A DNA stretch of 44,802 nucleotides, from the NCBI GenBank assembly GCA_028703945.1, contig JAQVLW010000001.1, forward strand, positions 65,899-110,700, written 5' to 3'. Numbering within the stretch: position 1 is the stretch's first letter; each line of letters begins with the position of its first letter. This DNA is from Aliarcobacter sp. (GTDB lineage: Bacteria > Campylobacterota > Campylobacteria > Campylobacterales > Arcobacteraceae). A program made the position numbers and the translations under genes. Shown in pieces: positions 8,059-16,798 of this stretch. The notes under the pieces are model-generated. The model searched no databases, was not told where the DNA came from, and worked only from the letters and a program-made list of their open reading frames with translations.

Positions 8059-8878
8059 TTTTGTTTTCCTTTTTTAAATTTTTTATTGAAAAATTAAGAG
8101 CATCATCATCACAAACTTCTACACATCTTCCACAGTTTGTACATTCACCGCTTAACACAGGAATAGAAGTTTTTGTAACCATGTGTAAAACTTGATTTTC
8201 AGGACAAACTTCTTTACATTTCATACAAGCTGTACAATTATCAGCATTGTGATGCACTCTTATTAAACTAAATCTTCCAACTAGTGAATAAAATCCACCA
8301 AGAGGACAAATATGACCACACCAACCATTTTTTAAAACAAATAAATCGAAAAGAAATATTACAAGCATTGCAGCCCAGCCAAATCCTAATCCAAAAATGA
8401 TTCCTCTATGAACCATAGAAACAGGAGATACTAACTCAAAAGCAGCAACACCCATAAAAAAAGATATTACAAGACTTATTGCTATTACCCAATATCTTAT
8501 ATTTCTTGAAGCTGGTTGTTTCTTTTGGATTTGATTAAATCCAAATCTTCTTCGTAAATAGTTTGCTAAATCTGTAATTATATTTACAGGACAAACCCAA
8601 GAACAAAAAGCACGACCTCCAACAATCATATAAAATATAAGAATAAAAAAAGCTCCAAGTAAAATATCAAATGATATAACTGCACCTGCAAAAAACATTT
8701 GTAAAACAGCGTATGGATCACTTAATGGAATAGTTTTTGCTACTAATGAAGAACTTAGATTCCCCATTAAAATATTTATTCCATACAAGTTTGCAATTAT
8801 ATATAAAACGATAATAGATATTTGAGAGATTCTTCTAGCAATCAGAAATCTATATTTTTTGTAAATATTATTTATCAT
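8045..8878 (-). CDS. napH: NapH, membrane quinol dehydrogenase polyferredoxin
   Basis: 277 aa with four membrane helices. Two cytoplasm-facing cysteine motifs (CSWVCP near residues 92-97 and CGHICP near 186-191) are followed by two C-terminal [4Fe-4S] motifs (CTACMKCKEVCP and CTNCGRCVEVC). NapH with NapG oxidises menaquinol and feeds NapB. No NapC tetraheme cytochrome is encoded here, so NapGH is the probable quinol link, the usual campylobacterotal solution. Overlaps napG by 4 nt. Confidence 0.95.
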   Translation of the reverse strand: MINNIYKKYRFLIARRISQISIIVLYIIANLYGINILMGNLSSSLVAKTIPLSDPYAVLQMFFAGAVISFDILLGAFFILIFYMIVGGRAFCSWVCPVNIITDLANYLRRRFGFNQIQKKQPASRNIRYWVIAISLVISFFMGVAAFELVSPVSMVHRGIIFGLGFGWAAMLVIFLFDLFVLKNGWCGHICPLGGFYSLVGRFSLIRVHHNADNCTACMKCKEVCPENQVLHMVTKTSIPVLSGECTNCGRCVEVCDDDALNFSIKNLKKENKNEVR

Positions 8879-9687
8879 TTTAATAAATTCTCCATATCAT
8901 TGCCATTATTCAAAGAATCAACTGCACTATCTTTGCTTATTTTTGTTTTTGTAGTAGTGCTTGTAGCATTTTCTACTCTTTCTTCATCTTTTTTATCCCA
9001 TCCTTGTACATAGTGATCTCCAACTTTACCTAAAGCTATATTTCTAGGGAGTACAAAAATCGCTGCTTTTTGCGTAACACATGCTTTTTCACACAATCCA
9101 CAACCTGTACATATATCCGTATGAACAACTGGTTTTAAAAAGGCGTGTTTCCCCGTTCTTTCATTTTTTGTATATTCAATACTAATAGCATTTCCTAAAA
9201 GAGGACATGCTCTATAACAAGCATCACACTGAATACCCCAAAAAGCGATACATGAACTATCATCAATGACTGCCACGCCCATTTGGGCTTTTGTGATGTC
9301 TAATTTCTTTTCTTCATTTTGTACTGATTTTATATTCAAAGCACCTGTTGGACAAACAGGAACACATGGAATATCAACACACATATAACAAGGAATTTCC
9401 CTTGGAATATAAAATGGTGTTCCAAGAGGTTTATTATCACCTGGTTTCGCCAATTTTAAAGTATCAAAGGGACAGGCTTCTACGCACATACCACATTTTA
9501 TACATGTTGCTAAAAAATCATCTTCTTTAAGTGCCGCAGGAGGTCTCAAAATTAATGAAGTAGCTTTTACTTCATTAACGAAAGCACTCCAAGTTAAACC
9601 TCCAAGAATTGCTAGACCTGTGGCTCTAGCAATTGTTAGAAAAAATTTTCTTCTTTCAGTTATTGGAAGGTTTTTTTCTATTTTCAT
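8875..9687 (-). CDS. napG: NapG, periplasmic ferredoxin of the quinol-oxidising NapGH module
   Basis: 270 aa. The N-terminus has a twin-arginine signal (TERRKFFLTIARATG, residues 10-24) followed by a hydrophobic stretch, so it is folded before export. Four [4Fe-4S] motifs follow: CIKCGMCVEACP, CYMCVDIPCVPVCP, CIAFWGIQCDACYRACP and CTGCGLCEKAC. The Ser/Thr/Lys-rich last 40 residues look unstructured. It lies 15 nt after napA in the conserved order. Confidence 0.95.
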   Translation of the reverse strand: MKIEKNLPITERRKFFLTIARATGLAILGGLTWSAFVNEVKATSLILRPPAALKEDDFLATCIKCGMCVEACPFDTLKLAKPGDNKPLGTPFYIPREIPCYMCVDIPCVPVCPTGALNIKSVQNEEKKLDITKAQMGVAVIDDSSCIAFWGIQCDACYRACPLLGNAISIEYTKNERTGKHAFLKPVVHTDICTGCGLCEKACVTQKAAIFVLPRNIALGKVGDHYVQGWDKKDEERVENATSTTTKTKISKDSAVDSLNNGNDMENLLK

Positions 9688-9702
9688 TTCTTCTCTTTAT
9701 TC

Positions 9703-12513
9703 TTATGCTTGGTAAATTTTTACCGCACATTTTTTATAGTCAGTTTGACCTGATTGTGGGCAAGTTGCATCTAAACAAACTTTATTGATAAATACTTTTT
9801 CATCAAACCAAGGTACAAACACTAAACCTCTTGATGGTCTATTTCTTCCTCTTGTTTCAACTCTTGCTTTTACTTTTCCTCGTCTTGACTCAACCCAACA
9901 TAATGCACCTTGTTTAACACCATATGTAACAGCATCTTCTGGATGCATATAACATAGTGCTTCTGGAACTGCTCTATAAAGTTCCGGAACTCTCATCGTC
10001 ATTGTTCCTGAATGCCAGTGTTCAAGTACTCTTCCTGTACATAACCAAACTGGATATTCAGTTGTTGGAACTTCCGGTGGATCCATATATGGTCTTGCAA
10101 AGATTTTTGCTTTATTTTTTAATGATTTTTTAGTTTCGTCTTTAACACCTAATAAATCACCTTGTGCTAATTCTTTTGCTAGTGTTCCATAGAATGCAAA
10201 ATCGCTATCTGGGCTTGCTTTTTTAGCATAAGGGTCATATTTAGTATTAAATCTCCATTGAGTTTCTTTACCATCAACAACTGGCCATTTTAATCCTCTT
10301 ACTTTATGGTAAGTATCAAAGTCAGCTAAATCGTGTCCATGACCTCTTCCAAATCCAGCGTATTCTTCAAATAGATATTTTTGAATAAAGAATCCATAAC
10401 CTTTAAACTCTTTCCCATCAGAACCAATAACTTTTCTTGAATCTCCTGAACCATCAGTATTATCATATCCATTTTGAACAGGATCTTTTAAATCTATTTT
10501 GTAAGATTTAGCTTTTTTATTTGCAAATAAAATTTCATACATAGTTGTATTTTCATTATATCCCATAGCTTTTGCAGCTGCAATAACATCAGGAAGTTTG
10601 ATTTCACCTTTTGAACTTAAAAGTGATTGCTCACCCCATAAATCTTTTACAGTAAATCTTTTTGAAAGTTCAACCCATTGCCATGTATCAGACATTGCAT
10701 CTCCAACTGGAACTACTTGTTGTCTCCAAAGTTGTGTTCTTCTTTCAGCATTTCCATATCCACCCCATTTTTCATAAATCATAGCAGATGGTAAAATTAA
10801 GTCAGAAACTTTTGCAGAAATTCCTGGATATCCATCTGATGTTACGATAAAGTTATCCATTTCTCTTGCTGCTTTAATCCAGTGTGTTGCACTTGCTGAA
10901 TCTTGATAAGGATTACAAACATTTACCCAAGCAAATTTGATATTTCCATCTTCAATATCTCTATGGATTTTCATAATATGTTGGTGACCTTTTGGATTTA
11001 AAGTTCCTTCAGGAATCGCCCATGCATTTTCAGCAATAATTCTATGTTTTGGATTATCTACCATCATATCAGCTGGAAGTCTATGTGAGAATACTCCAAC
11101 TTCTCTTGCTGTTCCACAAGCACTTGGTTGTCCTGTTAGTGAAAATGCTCCAGAACCTGGTTTTGCTTGTTTATTTAATAAAAAGTGAACATTATACGAA
11201 AGTGTATTTACCCATGTTCCTCTTGTATGTTGATTCATTCCCATTGTCCAGAAAGATACAACTTTTCTGTCTTTTTCAATATATAAATCAGCTAAAGTTT
11301 GAAGTTTTTTCTTAAATTCTTCGATATCTTCATCCGGATTTCCTTTTGAAATTTTTGCTACATAATCAAGTGTATAAGGTTCTAAAGCTCTTTTATACTC
11401 TTCAAATGAAATTTCCCAGTGAGCTAAACCTGTATTTTTGTTTACCATTTTATCACCAGCTTTATATCCATAAGGAGCAAGTGCTGGAGCTTCAGTTTCA
11501 GATACGATTTTTCCCATTTCTTTAGAAACTGTTTGCATTTCTAAATCAGAATATTTTCCATCTACAATAGATTTTTCATCGCTTCTTCTCATACCATATC
11601 CGATATTTACAGGACTTGCTGCAAATACAATATGTTCTTTAACAAAATCCCAATCAATAGCTTCTGGACGGTTATATACAATTTCTCTAGCTATATAATT
11701 CCATAAAGCAAGGTCAGTATTTGGAGTAAAAATGATTTCAATATCAGCGATATCCGAAGTTCTGTGTCTATATGTTGAAATATTTATAAGTTTTACTTTG
11801 TCAGGACTAGATAATTTTCTATCTGTTACCCTTGACCATAAAATAGGGTGCATTTCTGCCATATTTGAACCCCAAGTTACAACTGTATCTGTAAGCTCAA
11901 TATCATCATAACAACCACTTGGCTCATCAATACCAAAAGTTTGGTAAAAACCAGTAACTGCTGATGCCATACAATGTCTTGCATTTGGATCAATTGCATT
12001 TGATCTAAATCCAGCTTTCATCATTTTTTGAGCTGCATATCCTTCCATAATTGTATGTTGTCCAGATGCAAAAATACCAATTCCTTCAGGACCTTTTTCT
12101 TTAAGAGCGATTCTTATGTGTTTTTCCATTTCATCAAAGGCTCTTTTCCAAGAAACGGGAGCAAAATCTGCTTTTTTATCAAATTCACCTTTTGCATTCA
12201 TTCTTAATAATGGTTGTTTTAATCTATCTGCCCCATACATAATTTTTGCATTAAAATAACCTTTAATACAGTTAAGTCCTCTATTAACAGGTGCTGCTGG
12301 ATCACCTTTAACTGCAACAATTTTACCTTCTTTAGTAGCAAGCATAATCCCACAACCAGTTCCACAGAAACGACAAGCTGCCTTATCCCATCTCCATCCA
12401 CCTTCAGCTACATCCGCTTGTGCTTGTAAATCAGCTGGTACGTTCATACCAATTGCTACTGCTGCACTCGCTGCTGCTGAACTTTTTAGGAAGTCTCTTC
12501 TTGAAAGCGACAT
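9703..12513 (-). CDS. napA: NapA, periplasmic nitrate reductase catalytic subunit
   Basis: 936 aa, typical of the larger campylobacterotal NapA. Residues 1-32 are a twin-arginine signal (SRRDFLKSS). C47, C50, C54 and C82 bind the [4Fe-4S] cluster, and C181 in [10 protein letters not shown] is the expected molybdenum ligand of the bis-MGD cofactor. It reduces nitrate to nitrite in the periplasm with electrons from NapB. The ATG is preceded by AAAGGAG. It is the first gene of napA-G-H-B-F-L-D-PAS and is driven by a class II Fnr-type promoter shared with the divergent TrpD2-like gene. moaA, for its cofactor, is encoded at 32.4 kb. Confidence 0.98.
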   Translation of the reverse strand: MSLSRRDFLKSSAAASAAVAIGMNVPADLQAQADVAEGGWRWDKAACRFCGTGCGIMLATKEGKIVAVKGDPAAPVNRGLNCIKGYFNAKIMYGADRLKQPLLRMNAKGEFDKKADFAPVSWKRAFDEMEKHIRIALKEKGPEGIGIFASGQHTIMEGYAAQKMMKAGFRSNAIDPNARHCMASAVTGFYQTFGIDEPSGCYDDIELTDTVVTWGSNMAEMHPILWSRVTDRKLSSPDKVKLINISTYRHRTSDIADIEIIFTPNTDLALWNYIAREIVYNRPEAIDWDFVKEHIVFAASPVNIGYGMRRSDEKSIVDGKYSDLEMQTVSKEMGKIVSETEAPALAPYGYKAGDKMVNKNTGLAHWEISFEEYKRALEPYTLDYVAKISKGNPDEDIEEFKKKLQTLADLYIEKDRKVVSFWTMGMNQHTRGTWVNTLSYNVHFLLNKQAKPGSGAFSLTGQPSACGTAREVGVFSHRLPADMMVDNPKHRIIAENAWAIPEGTLNPKGHQHIMKIHRDIEDGNIKFAWVNVCNPYQDSASATHWIKAAREMDNFIVTSDGYPGISAKVSDLILPSAMIYEKWGGYGNAERRTQLWRQQVVPVGDAMSDTWQWVELSKRFTVKDLWGEQSLLSSKGEIKLPDVIAAAKAMGYNENTTMYEILFANKKAKSYKIDLKDPVQNGYDNTDGSGDSRKVIGSDGKEFKGYGFFIQKYLFEEYAGFGRGHGHDLADFDTYHKVRGLKWPVVDGKETQWRFNTKYDPYAKKASPDSDFAFYGTLAKELAQGDLLGVKDETKKSLKNKAKIFARPYMDPPEVPTTEYPVWLCTGRVLEHWHSGTMTMRVPELYRAVPEALCYMHPEDAVTYGVKQGALCWVESRRGKVKARVETRGRNRPSRGLVFVPWFDEKVFINKVCLDATCPQSGQTDYKKCAVKIYQA

Positions 12514-12542
12514 CTTTTCTCCTTTTTGAAATATAATTCTTT

Positions 12543-12626
12543 ACTCTGAATTGTAACACTAAAGCCCTTATATATGGTTGACTTGAATCAAGACCATAAA
12601 ATCTTCATTAAGATACAATTTTTACA
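12543..12626. promoter_or_regulatory. Symmetric divergent Fnr-type promoter (napA / TrpD2-like gene)
   Basis: One TTGACTTGAATCAA box (12578-12591, centre 12584.5) serves two promoters. On the minus strand TACAAT lies at 12555-12550 (centre 12552.5); on the plus strand TACAAT lies at 12614-12619 (centre 12616.5). Both centres are exactly 32 bp from the box centre, so an activator would sit at about -41.5 for each. Confidence 0.82.
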
Positions 12627-12654
12627 TATAATATAAGAATTGAAGGATGAGTAA

Positions 12655-13548
12655 ATGGGATTTCATAGCTATATAAGAGCAGTTGGTACAGGACCAAAAT
12701 CAAACAGAGAATTAACAAAAAATGAAACAATAGATGCAATTGAATCTATTTTAAATCAAAGCGTTCATAGTGAACAAATCGCAGCATTTTTATTAGGTTG
12801 GCGTGTTAGACTTGAAACTGTTGAAGAACTCGAAACAACACTAGAAGTTTGTAATAAATATATAAAAAGAGTAAAAATACCAAACTCAATAGAACTAGGT
12901 TATCCCTTTGATGGAAAAGCTGATAATCCGTATTTATTACCATTGATTTCTAAATATCTTAAAAAATTTGATTTAAATCTTGTTATAAGTGGTGATGAAA
13001 TCCAACCTGCAAAAAAAGGTTTAACCATAAAACAACTTTATGAAAATATAGAATTTGATGATAATATTTTTTATTTTGATAGGGCTGATTATTTTAAAGA
13101 ATTAAGCAATCTTACAAATATTAGAAATATTTTAGGACTAAGAACTGCTTTTAATACAGTTGAAAAATTATTAAATCCAGGAACTTCAGACTATGCAGTA
13201 AATGCAGCTTTTCATAAACCTTATGTTGCTAAATATAATCAAATATTTGGTAACAACTATAAAAATTTAATTATCGTAAAAGGAAATGAAGGAACTCCAG
13301 AAATTTTCTCAAAATGCAAATATTGGCAAACTATTGATGGAAAAATAACAGAGTACATAATTGACCCTGAATATTTTGGAATAAACTATAAAAAATCAAT
13401 GCATATAATATCACCCGAAGAATCACTAAATATGACAAAAAACCCAAGTGATGAATTGGAAAAATTAGCAAAACTAAACGCTGCAATGTTTTTAATAACT
13501 GCTCAAAAAGCAGATGATATTAAAACAGCTTTTGAAATGATTGAATAA
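12655..13548 (+). CDS. TrpD2/YbiB-like protein, copy 1 (anthranilate phosphoribosyltransferase fold)
   Basis: 297 aa. The N-terminal helical domain (YIRAVGTGPKSNRELT, then AAFLLGWRVRLETVEEL) and the later FNTVEKLLNP and AAFHKPY segments follow the TrpD fold. The GTGGD phosphoribosyl-pyrophosphate loop is replaced by GYPFDGKADNP, so tryptophan synthesis is unlikely. TrpD2/YbiB in E. coli binds nucleic acid instead. AAGGATGAGTAA precedes the ATG. It shares the Fnr-type box with napA, so it should be induced with nitrate respiration. A close paralogue lies at 31427. Role unknown. Confidence 0.8.
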   Translation: MGFHSYIRAVGTGPKSNRELTKNETIDAIESILNQSVHSEQIAAFLLGWRVRLETVEELETTLEVCNKYIKRVKIPNSIELGYPFDGKADNPYLLPLISKYLKKFDLNLVISGDEIQPAKKGLTIKQLYENIEFDDNIFYFDRADYFKELSNLTNIRNILGLRTAFNTVEKLLNPGTSDYAVNAAFHKPYVAKYNQIFGNNYKNLIIVKGNEGTPEIFSKCKYWQTIDGKITEYIIDPEYFGINYKKSMHIISPEESLNMTKNPSDELEKLAKLNAAMFLITAQKADDIKTAFEMIE

Positions 13549-13565
13549 TAGTTTTTATTATACTT

Positions 13566-13955
13566 TGGATATTTTGACAAAAGTTGAATATAGCAAAACA
13601 GTAAAAGAAGAAAAATACCAAGATAGATATTTAAAAGATATTTTTGAAAACTGTTTAGCTTATTATGAGAAATTTTCTCTTTTTAATCTTAGCTATAAAC
13701 GAGAGAAATGAAAGATTAAATATTCCAAAATATAACGGTGGGTTATTTTCAAAAGATGAATTACTTGATAGTTTAATTATTGATGATAGTTTCCTTGATG
13801 TAAAAACTCAAAAACTTAGTGATTATGATTTTGAAAGTGAAATATCTGTAAATATTTTAGGACATATCTTTGAACAATCTTTAACAGATTTAGAAGAGAT
13901 ACAATACATTCTAATTATAAAAATATACTATACAGCATATCTCGTACTTTCTTGA
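13566..13955 (+). pseudogene. Fragment of a type IIG restriction-methylation enzyme (frameshifted)
   Basis: One reading frame gives DILTKVEYSKTVKEEK to CLAYYEKFSLF and a second gives LAINERNERLNIPKYNGGLF through VNILGHIFEQSLTDLEE. Joined across a shift near 13676-13690, they match an internal part of Eco57I-like restriction-modification proteins (normally about 1000 aa), whose NIPKYNGGLF and ILGHIFEQSLTDLEE stretches are characteristic. Both ends are missing and the last 15 residues of the second frame are unrelated. No promoter or ribosome site fits. This is a dead remnant. Family named from memory of these motifs. Confidence 0.72.
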
Positions 13956-13989
13956 TTTATTTTAATTGCATTAATGATAAATCAAATAA

Positions 13990-14284
13990 ATCTATATTTT
14001 TATAAACAATTTGCTAAAAAGTGTCATTAATGAAGTGCTTTTGATAGATAACTACATGGATAAAACAGTTTTTACATTCTTTTCCAAATATTAGAATCAA
14101 AATCTATACGGCAAATATTACAAAACAATACCAAAACATAGAACTTTTGGAGTTCAAAAACTCCCACGATAGATTTTTAATTATTGATAAAAAAGAAGTT
14201 TTTTATATAGGTGCAGGTTTAAAAGATTTGGGTAAAAAGTGGTTTGCTTTTTCAATGTTTGAGATTGAAGTTTTGATATTCTAA
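13990..14284 (+). pseudogene. C-terminal fragment of an ORF6N/RhuM-type protein (PLD-like end), frameshifted
   Basis: The first frame reads NNLLKSVINEVLLIDNYMD to TFFSKY and stops at 14092-14094. Shifting one base near 14084 continues NIRIKIYTANI, then SHDRFLIIDKKEVFYIGAG and LKDLGKKWFAFS to the stop at 14282. Together these are the C-terminal domain common in ORF6N/RhuM proteins of mobile and defence islands, with an SHDRFLIID phospholipase-D-like strand. The N-terminal ORF6N domain is absent. Between 13956 and 13989 nothing is recognised. Confidence 0.68.
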
Positions 14285-14320
14285 AAAGGCTGGAATAAAC
14301 TTTACTGAAGGCTCTACCTA

Positions 14321-14719
14321 TCAAGAGTTAAACTCTCCAAAATTAGCAAAAGCACCTTCAATACTTGGGATGTTTTTGTAGTGAGTTGAGGTTAGTCTCA
14401 CATTATTTGTTTTAAGATTACATATTGCGATCCTAAAACTAGAACCCATAAATGGTTCTACAACACAAATAATTTTATCTTCAATCTGTCGTGTTGCATA
14501 AATAGTACCTTGCAAATTAGTAAAAAAATATTTCGGATAAGTTAATGGCGTTATTTCAACAATATCAATAGCCTCTTGATTTTCAAGAGTTTGAACTATA
14601 TCCATAGCATCTTCATAACTCTCAAATTGAATACACCAATCATCAAATTTTTTATTAAAATGTTCTAAATCCTCATCTAGAAAACCACCAACTAAAGATT
14701 GTAAAGCAAAAATAGACAC
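14321..14719 (-). CDS. Hypothetical protein at the end of the siroheme-decarboxylase operon
   Basis: About 132 aa. The open frame begins at a GTG at 14728, but the AAGG just before it is better spaced (8 nt) for the second GTG at 14719, which I prefer. There is no clear signal peptide or helix beyond a short hydrophobic start. Acidic overall, with a WCIQFESYEDAMDIV segment. I do not recognise the family. It is the third leftward gene after the fused NirD/L-type gene, 61 nt after its neighbour, so membership of the same transcript is likely but not certain. Confidence 0.55.
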   Translation of the reverse strand: MSIFALQSLVGGFLDEDLEHFNKKFDDWCIQFESYEDAMDIVQTLENQEAIDIVEITPLTYPKYFFTNLQGTIYATRQIEDKIICVVEPFMGSSFRIAICNLKTNNVRLTSTHYKNIPSIEGAFANFGEFNS

Positions 14720-14789
14720 AAAAGACACCTTGAATATACATAATTTTGAAAGTTAATTTTAACATATTTAACTTTCAACTCTCTCAAGA

Positions 14790-15182
14790 TTATTTAGCTT
14801 CTTGCAAAGTTACAGGAACATGTTTTATACATCTTGCTGTGAAAAAATCTCTACTATAATTTGGAGAAGATAACATATGATTTTCAAGTGTCCATTCATT
14901 TGTTTTTTCGATAGTTACACTTTGTGAAACTTTTCTTACGACTCTATTTTCACATATAACCTTTTCATGGTTATTAAAAGCAGTTTCAACTTCATTAATT
15001 CTGTCTGTCGTCACAAGATAGTGCATACCAATAAAAATTCCCACGATTATAGTCATAATTAATAAAGCTCTTTTCCAAACACCAGCTGGCATAAAACTTC
15101 TTGTAGTAACTATGATTGTAACGACCAATATAAAAATAGCAATTGCTAAATATCCAGCTTCTAGTTTTAAAAATAATTCCAT
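14790..15182 (-). CDS. Hypothetical membrane-anchored protein
   Basis: 130 aa. Two hydrophobic helices (about 9-28 and 38-57) are followed by a soluble domain of about 70 residues with two cysteines (in VICENR and ARCIKH) that could form a disulfide or bind a metal if the domain faces the periplasm. It begins 15 nt after the fused siroheme decarboxylase and is almost certainly co-transcribed with it from the Fnr-type promoter near 16230. That suggests a role in heme d1 supply or nitrite respiration. Family not recognised. Confidence 0.65.
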   Translation of the reverse strand: MELFLKLEAGYLAIAIFILVVTIIVTTRSFMPAGVWKRALLIMTIIVGIFIGMHYLVTTDRINEVETAFNNHEKVICENRVVRKVSQSVTIEKTNEWTLENHMLSSPNYSRDFFTARCIKHVPVTLQEAK

Positions 15183-15197
15183 TGTATTAATCCTTTT

Positions 15198-16199
15198 TTA
15201 ATTTAAATATTTTTCTTCCCAATTTTTAAATTCATCACAAAAGTATTTAATTCTTACTTTTTTAAATTCTCTTGATGAATAAAGTGGAAGATTTGATTTG
15301 TATTCTATCTCTTTTGCAATATTATCTATAACTTCTTGAGTGTCTTCTACTGTTTTACCATGAATCATTGTAAATAAGTTATAGTTCCAAGTTGGGTATT
15401 TGGGTCTTAAGTAACAATGTGAAACGGCAGAAAATGAAGCTGCAATTTTTCCTATTTCTTCACCTTTTTCACCTTCTTCAATATCCCAAGCAACCATTGC
15501 ATTTGCCCCAAATCCTGCGTGTCTATGATTTAATATTGTAGCAAATCTTCTCATAACACCTGTATCTTGAAATTCATTTAAAACACTAAAAAATTCAGCA
15601 TAAGAAATATTAAGTCTTTCCACCATTTCTTTAAATGGCTCTTGAGTTATTTCTATATCATTTTGAGCTTCTTTGATTATGTTATAGTGATATTCATTTA
15701 ACTGCATACCTTTAAAATCAGTTTTTGCAACATGCTCTTTTTTCTCTGCTTTATTTGTAGTGTCAAGCTTTACAGAGATTTTAAAAAGTTTTAATGTAGG
15801 TAAAATAATATAATCTTTTGCCTTTGTAAGTTTTGCTAAAGTGGCAATTGTATCTTCTAAAGTTGATTTAGAATTTGGTGCAATTGCAAGGGTAAACCAA
15901 ATATTATATTTGTGATTTCTTTCATAGTTATGTGAAATCCCTGGATGAGAATTTAGTATTAAAACTGCATCATCAATATCTTCAGGTGCAATTTCAAAAG
16001 CAACTAAAGATGAAGTATATCCTAGCTTTTTTGTATCAAATATTGCTGAAGTTTGTCTTATGATTTTATTTTTTTTTTCTTCTTTTAAGATTCTTAAAAC
16101 TTCATCTTCTGTTGTATTTAATTCCTTTGCAATTTCTTCAAAAGGTCGAATAGTAAGTGGAAAGTTTTTTTGAATTCTATATAATATTTGGTCTTTCAT
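15198..16199 (-). CDS. Fused siroheme decarboxylase (NirD/L/G/H family), heme d1 biosynthesis
   Basis: 333 aa made of two Lrp/AsnC-like halves (about 1-150 and 165-333). Each has a winged helix and a matching domain: IIRQTSAIFDTKKLGY versus VMRRFATILNHRHAGF, and SHNYERNHKYNIWFTL versus SHCYLRPKYPTWNYNLF. These motifs, with H90, H96 and H261, are typical of NirD/L/G/H and AhbA/B, which remove two acetate carboxyls from siroheme to give didecarboxysiroheme. The despite-the-fold DNA-binding helix is not evidence of regulation. One fused gene appears to replace nirD, L, G and H. Promoter: near-consensus box at 16256 with TATACT. Confidence 0.88.
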   Translation of the reverse strand: MKDQILYRIQKNFPLTIRPFEEIAKELNTTEDEVLRILKEEKKNKIIRQTSAIFDTKKLGYTSSLVAFEIAPEDIDDAVLILNSHPGISHNYERNHKYNIWFTLAIAPNSKSTLEDTIATLAKLTKAKDYIILPTLKLFKISVKLDTTNKAEKKEHVAKTDFKGMQLNEYHYNIIKEAQNDIEITQEPFKEMVERLNISYAEFFSVLNEFQDTGVMRRFATILNHRHAGFGANAMVAWDIEEGEKGEEIGKIAASFSAVSHCYLRPKYPTWNYNLFTMIHGKTVEDTQEVIDNIAKEIEYKSNLPLYSSREFKKVRIKYFCDEFKNWEEKYLN

Positions 16200-16227
16200 T
16201 TTTTTTGCCCTTAATAAAATTTCAAAA

Positions 16228-16320
16228 AGTATAACAACTAAAACTTATTTATGCATTGATTTAAAACAACTAAATTACTTGATATGAATTAAGAGTTTTA
16301 TTTTTTAATTTAAATATAAT
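16228..16320. promoter_or_regulatory. Divergent promoters with two near-consensus Fnr-type boxes
   Basis: Box A TTGATTTAAAACAA (16256-16269, centre 16262.5) is 32 bp from TATACT (16233-16228) for the leftward decarboxylase gene. Box B TTGATATGAATTAA (16279-16292, centre 16285.5) is 32 bp from a perfect TATAAT (16315-16320) for the rightward gene at 16347. Each box has one mismatch to TTGAY-N4-RTCAA, and the whole is symmetric around 16274. Confidence 0.7.
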
Positions 16321-16346
16321 AAATTTAGTATTACGAAGGAAAAAAA

Positions 16347-16721
16347 ATGAAAAAGAAATTGTTATTATTTGCATTTTTTGCAATGTTTATGTTTTTAGGA
16401 ATTATGGCTTTAAAAGAAGGAATGCCCTCTCCTAAAAATGAAAGAGTTTATGTGATTTTACAAAAACATATGCCTTATACTTTAGAAAAAAGAGTAGGTG
16501 GATATTCAATTGTAAGTAATGAAACAGGGATAAAAGAAAAGCCACCTGCAAAAGATTTATTTTTGAGACTAGAGCAACTTGAAAAATTATGGGGTAAAGA
16601 TTTTTTAAAATTAGAAGATAATACTTTAATAATTTTAGATAAAGATAAAAAAGAAGTTGAAAAAATAGAGTTAAAAACAAAAGAAGAATTAGACTGGGTT
16701 AAAAGTTATTTTAGTTTTTAA
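16347..16721 (+). CDS. Small membrane-anchored or exported hypothetical protein
   Basis: 124 aa. Residues 5-22 form a signal peptide or signal anchor; the rest is a soluble, Lys/Glu-rich domain of about 100 residues with no cysteine and no motif known to me. ACGAAGGAAAAAAA is a good ribosome site. The promoter has a near-consensus Fnr-type box and a perfect TATAAT at class II spacing, so it should be strongly induced with denitrification. It is followed by a Crp/Fnr regulator on the same strand after 77 nt. Function unknown. Confidence 0.68.
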   Translation: MKKKLLLFAFFAMFMFLGIMALKEGMPSPKNERVYVILQKHMPYTLEKRVGGYSIVSNETGIKEKPPAKDLFLRLEQLEKLWGKDFLKLEDNTLIILDKDKKEVEKIELKTKEELDWVKSYFSF

Positions 16722-16798
16722 TTGACTAAAATTTAGAGTAAACAGTAGGTTATAATTATTTATTGATTATAATCCGCGGTTAAAGATTAGGAGTTTAT

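Noticed and set aside
11049-11315. Plus-strand frames opposite napA, napG, norC, nirF and similar genes
   Set aside because: They are antisense shadows of strongly conserved genes, with no ribosome sites and biased, low-complexity composition.
12655-13548. Calling the TrpD-like genes tryptophan biosynthesis enzymes
   Set aside because: The GTGGD PRPP loop is absent in both copies and no trp genes are nearby.
13665-13955. A genuine 96-aa gene
   Set aside because: The protein is an internal piece of a long restriction enzyme in a shifted frame, without ribosome site, start context or proper end.
15198-16199. Calling the two-lobed AsnC-like protein a transcription regulator
   Set aside because: The paired SHNYERNHKYN / SHCYLRPKYPTWNYN motifs and the nir context fit siroheme decarboxylase.
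16763-16776. TTGATTATAATCCG as an activating Fnr box for regulator 1
   Set aside because: It overlaps the -10 and lies only about 30 nt before the start codon, so activation at -41.5 is impossible; repression is mentioned only as an option.
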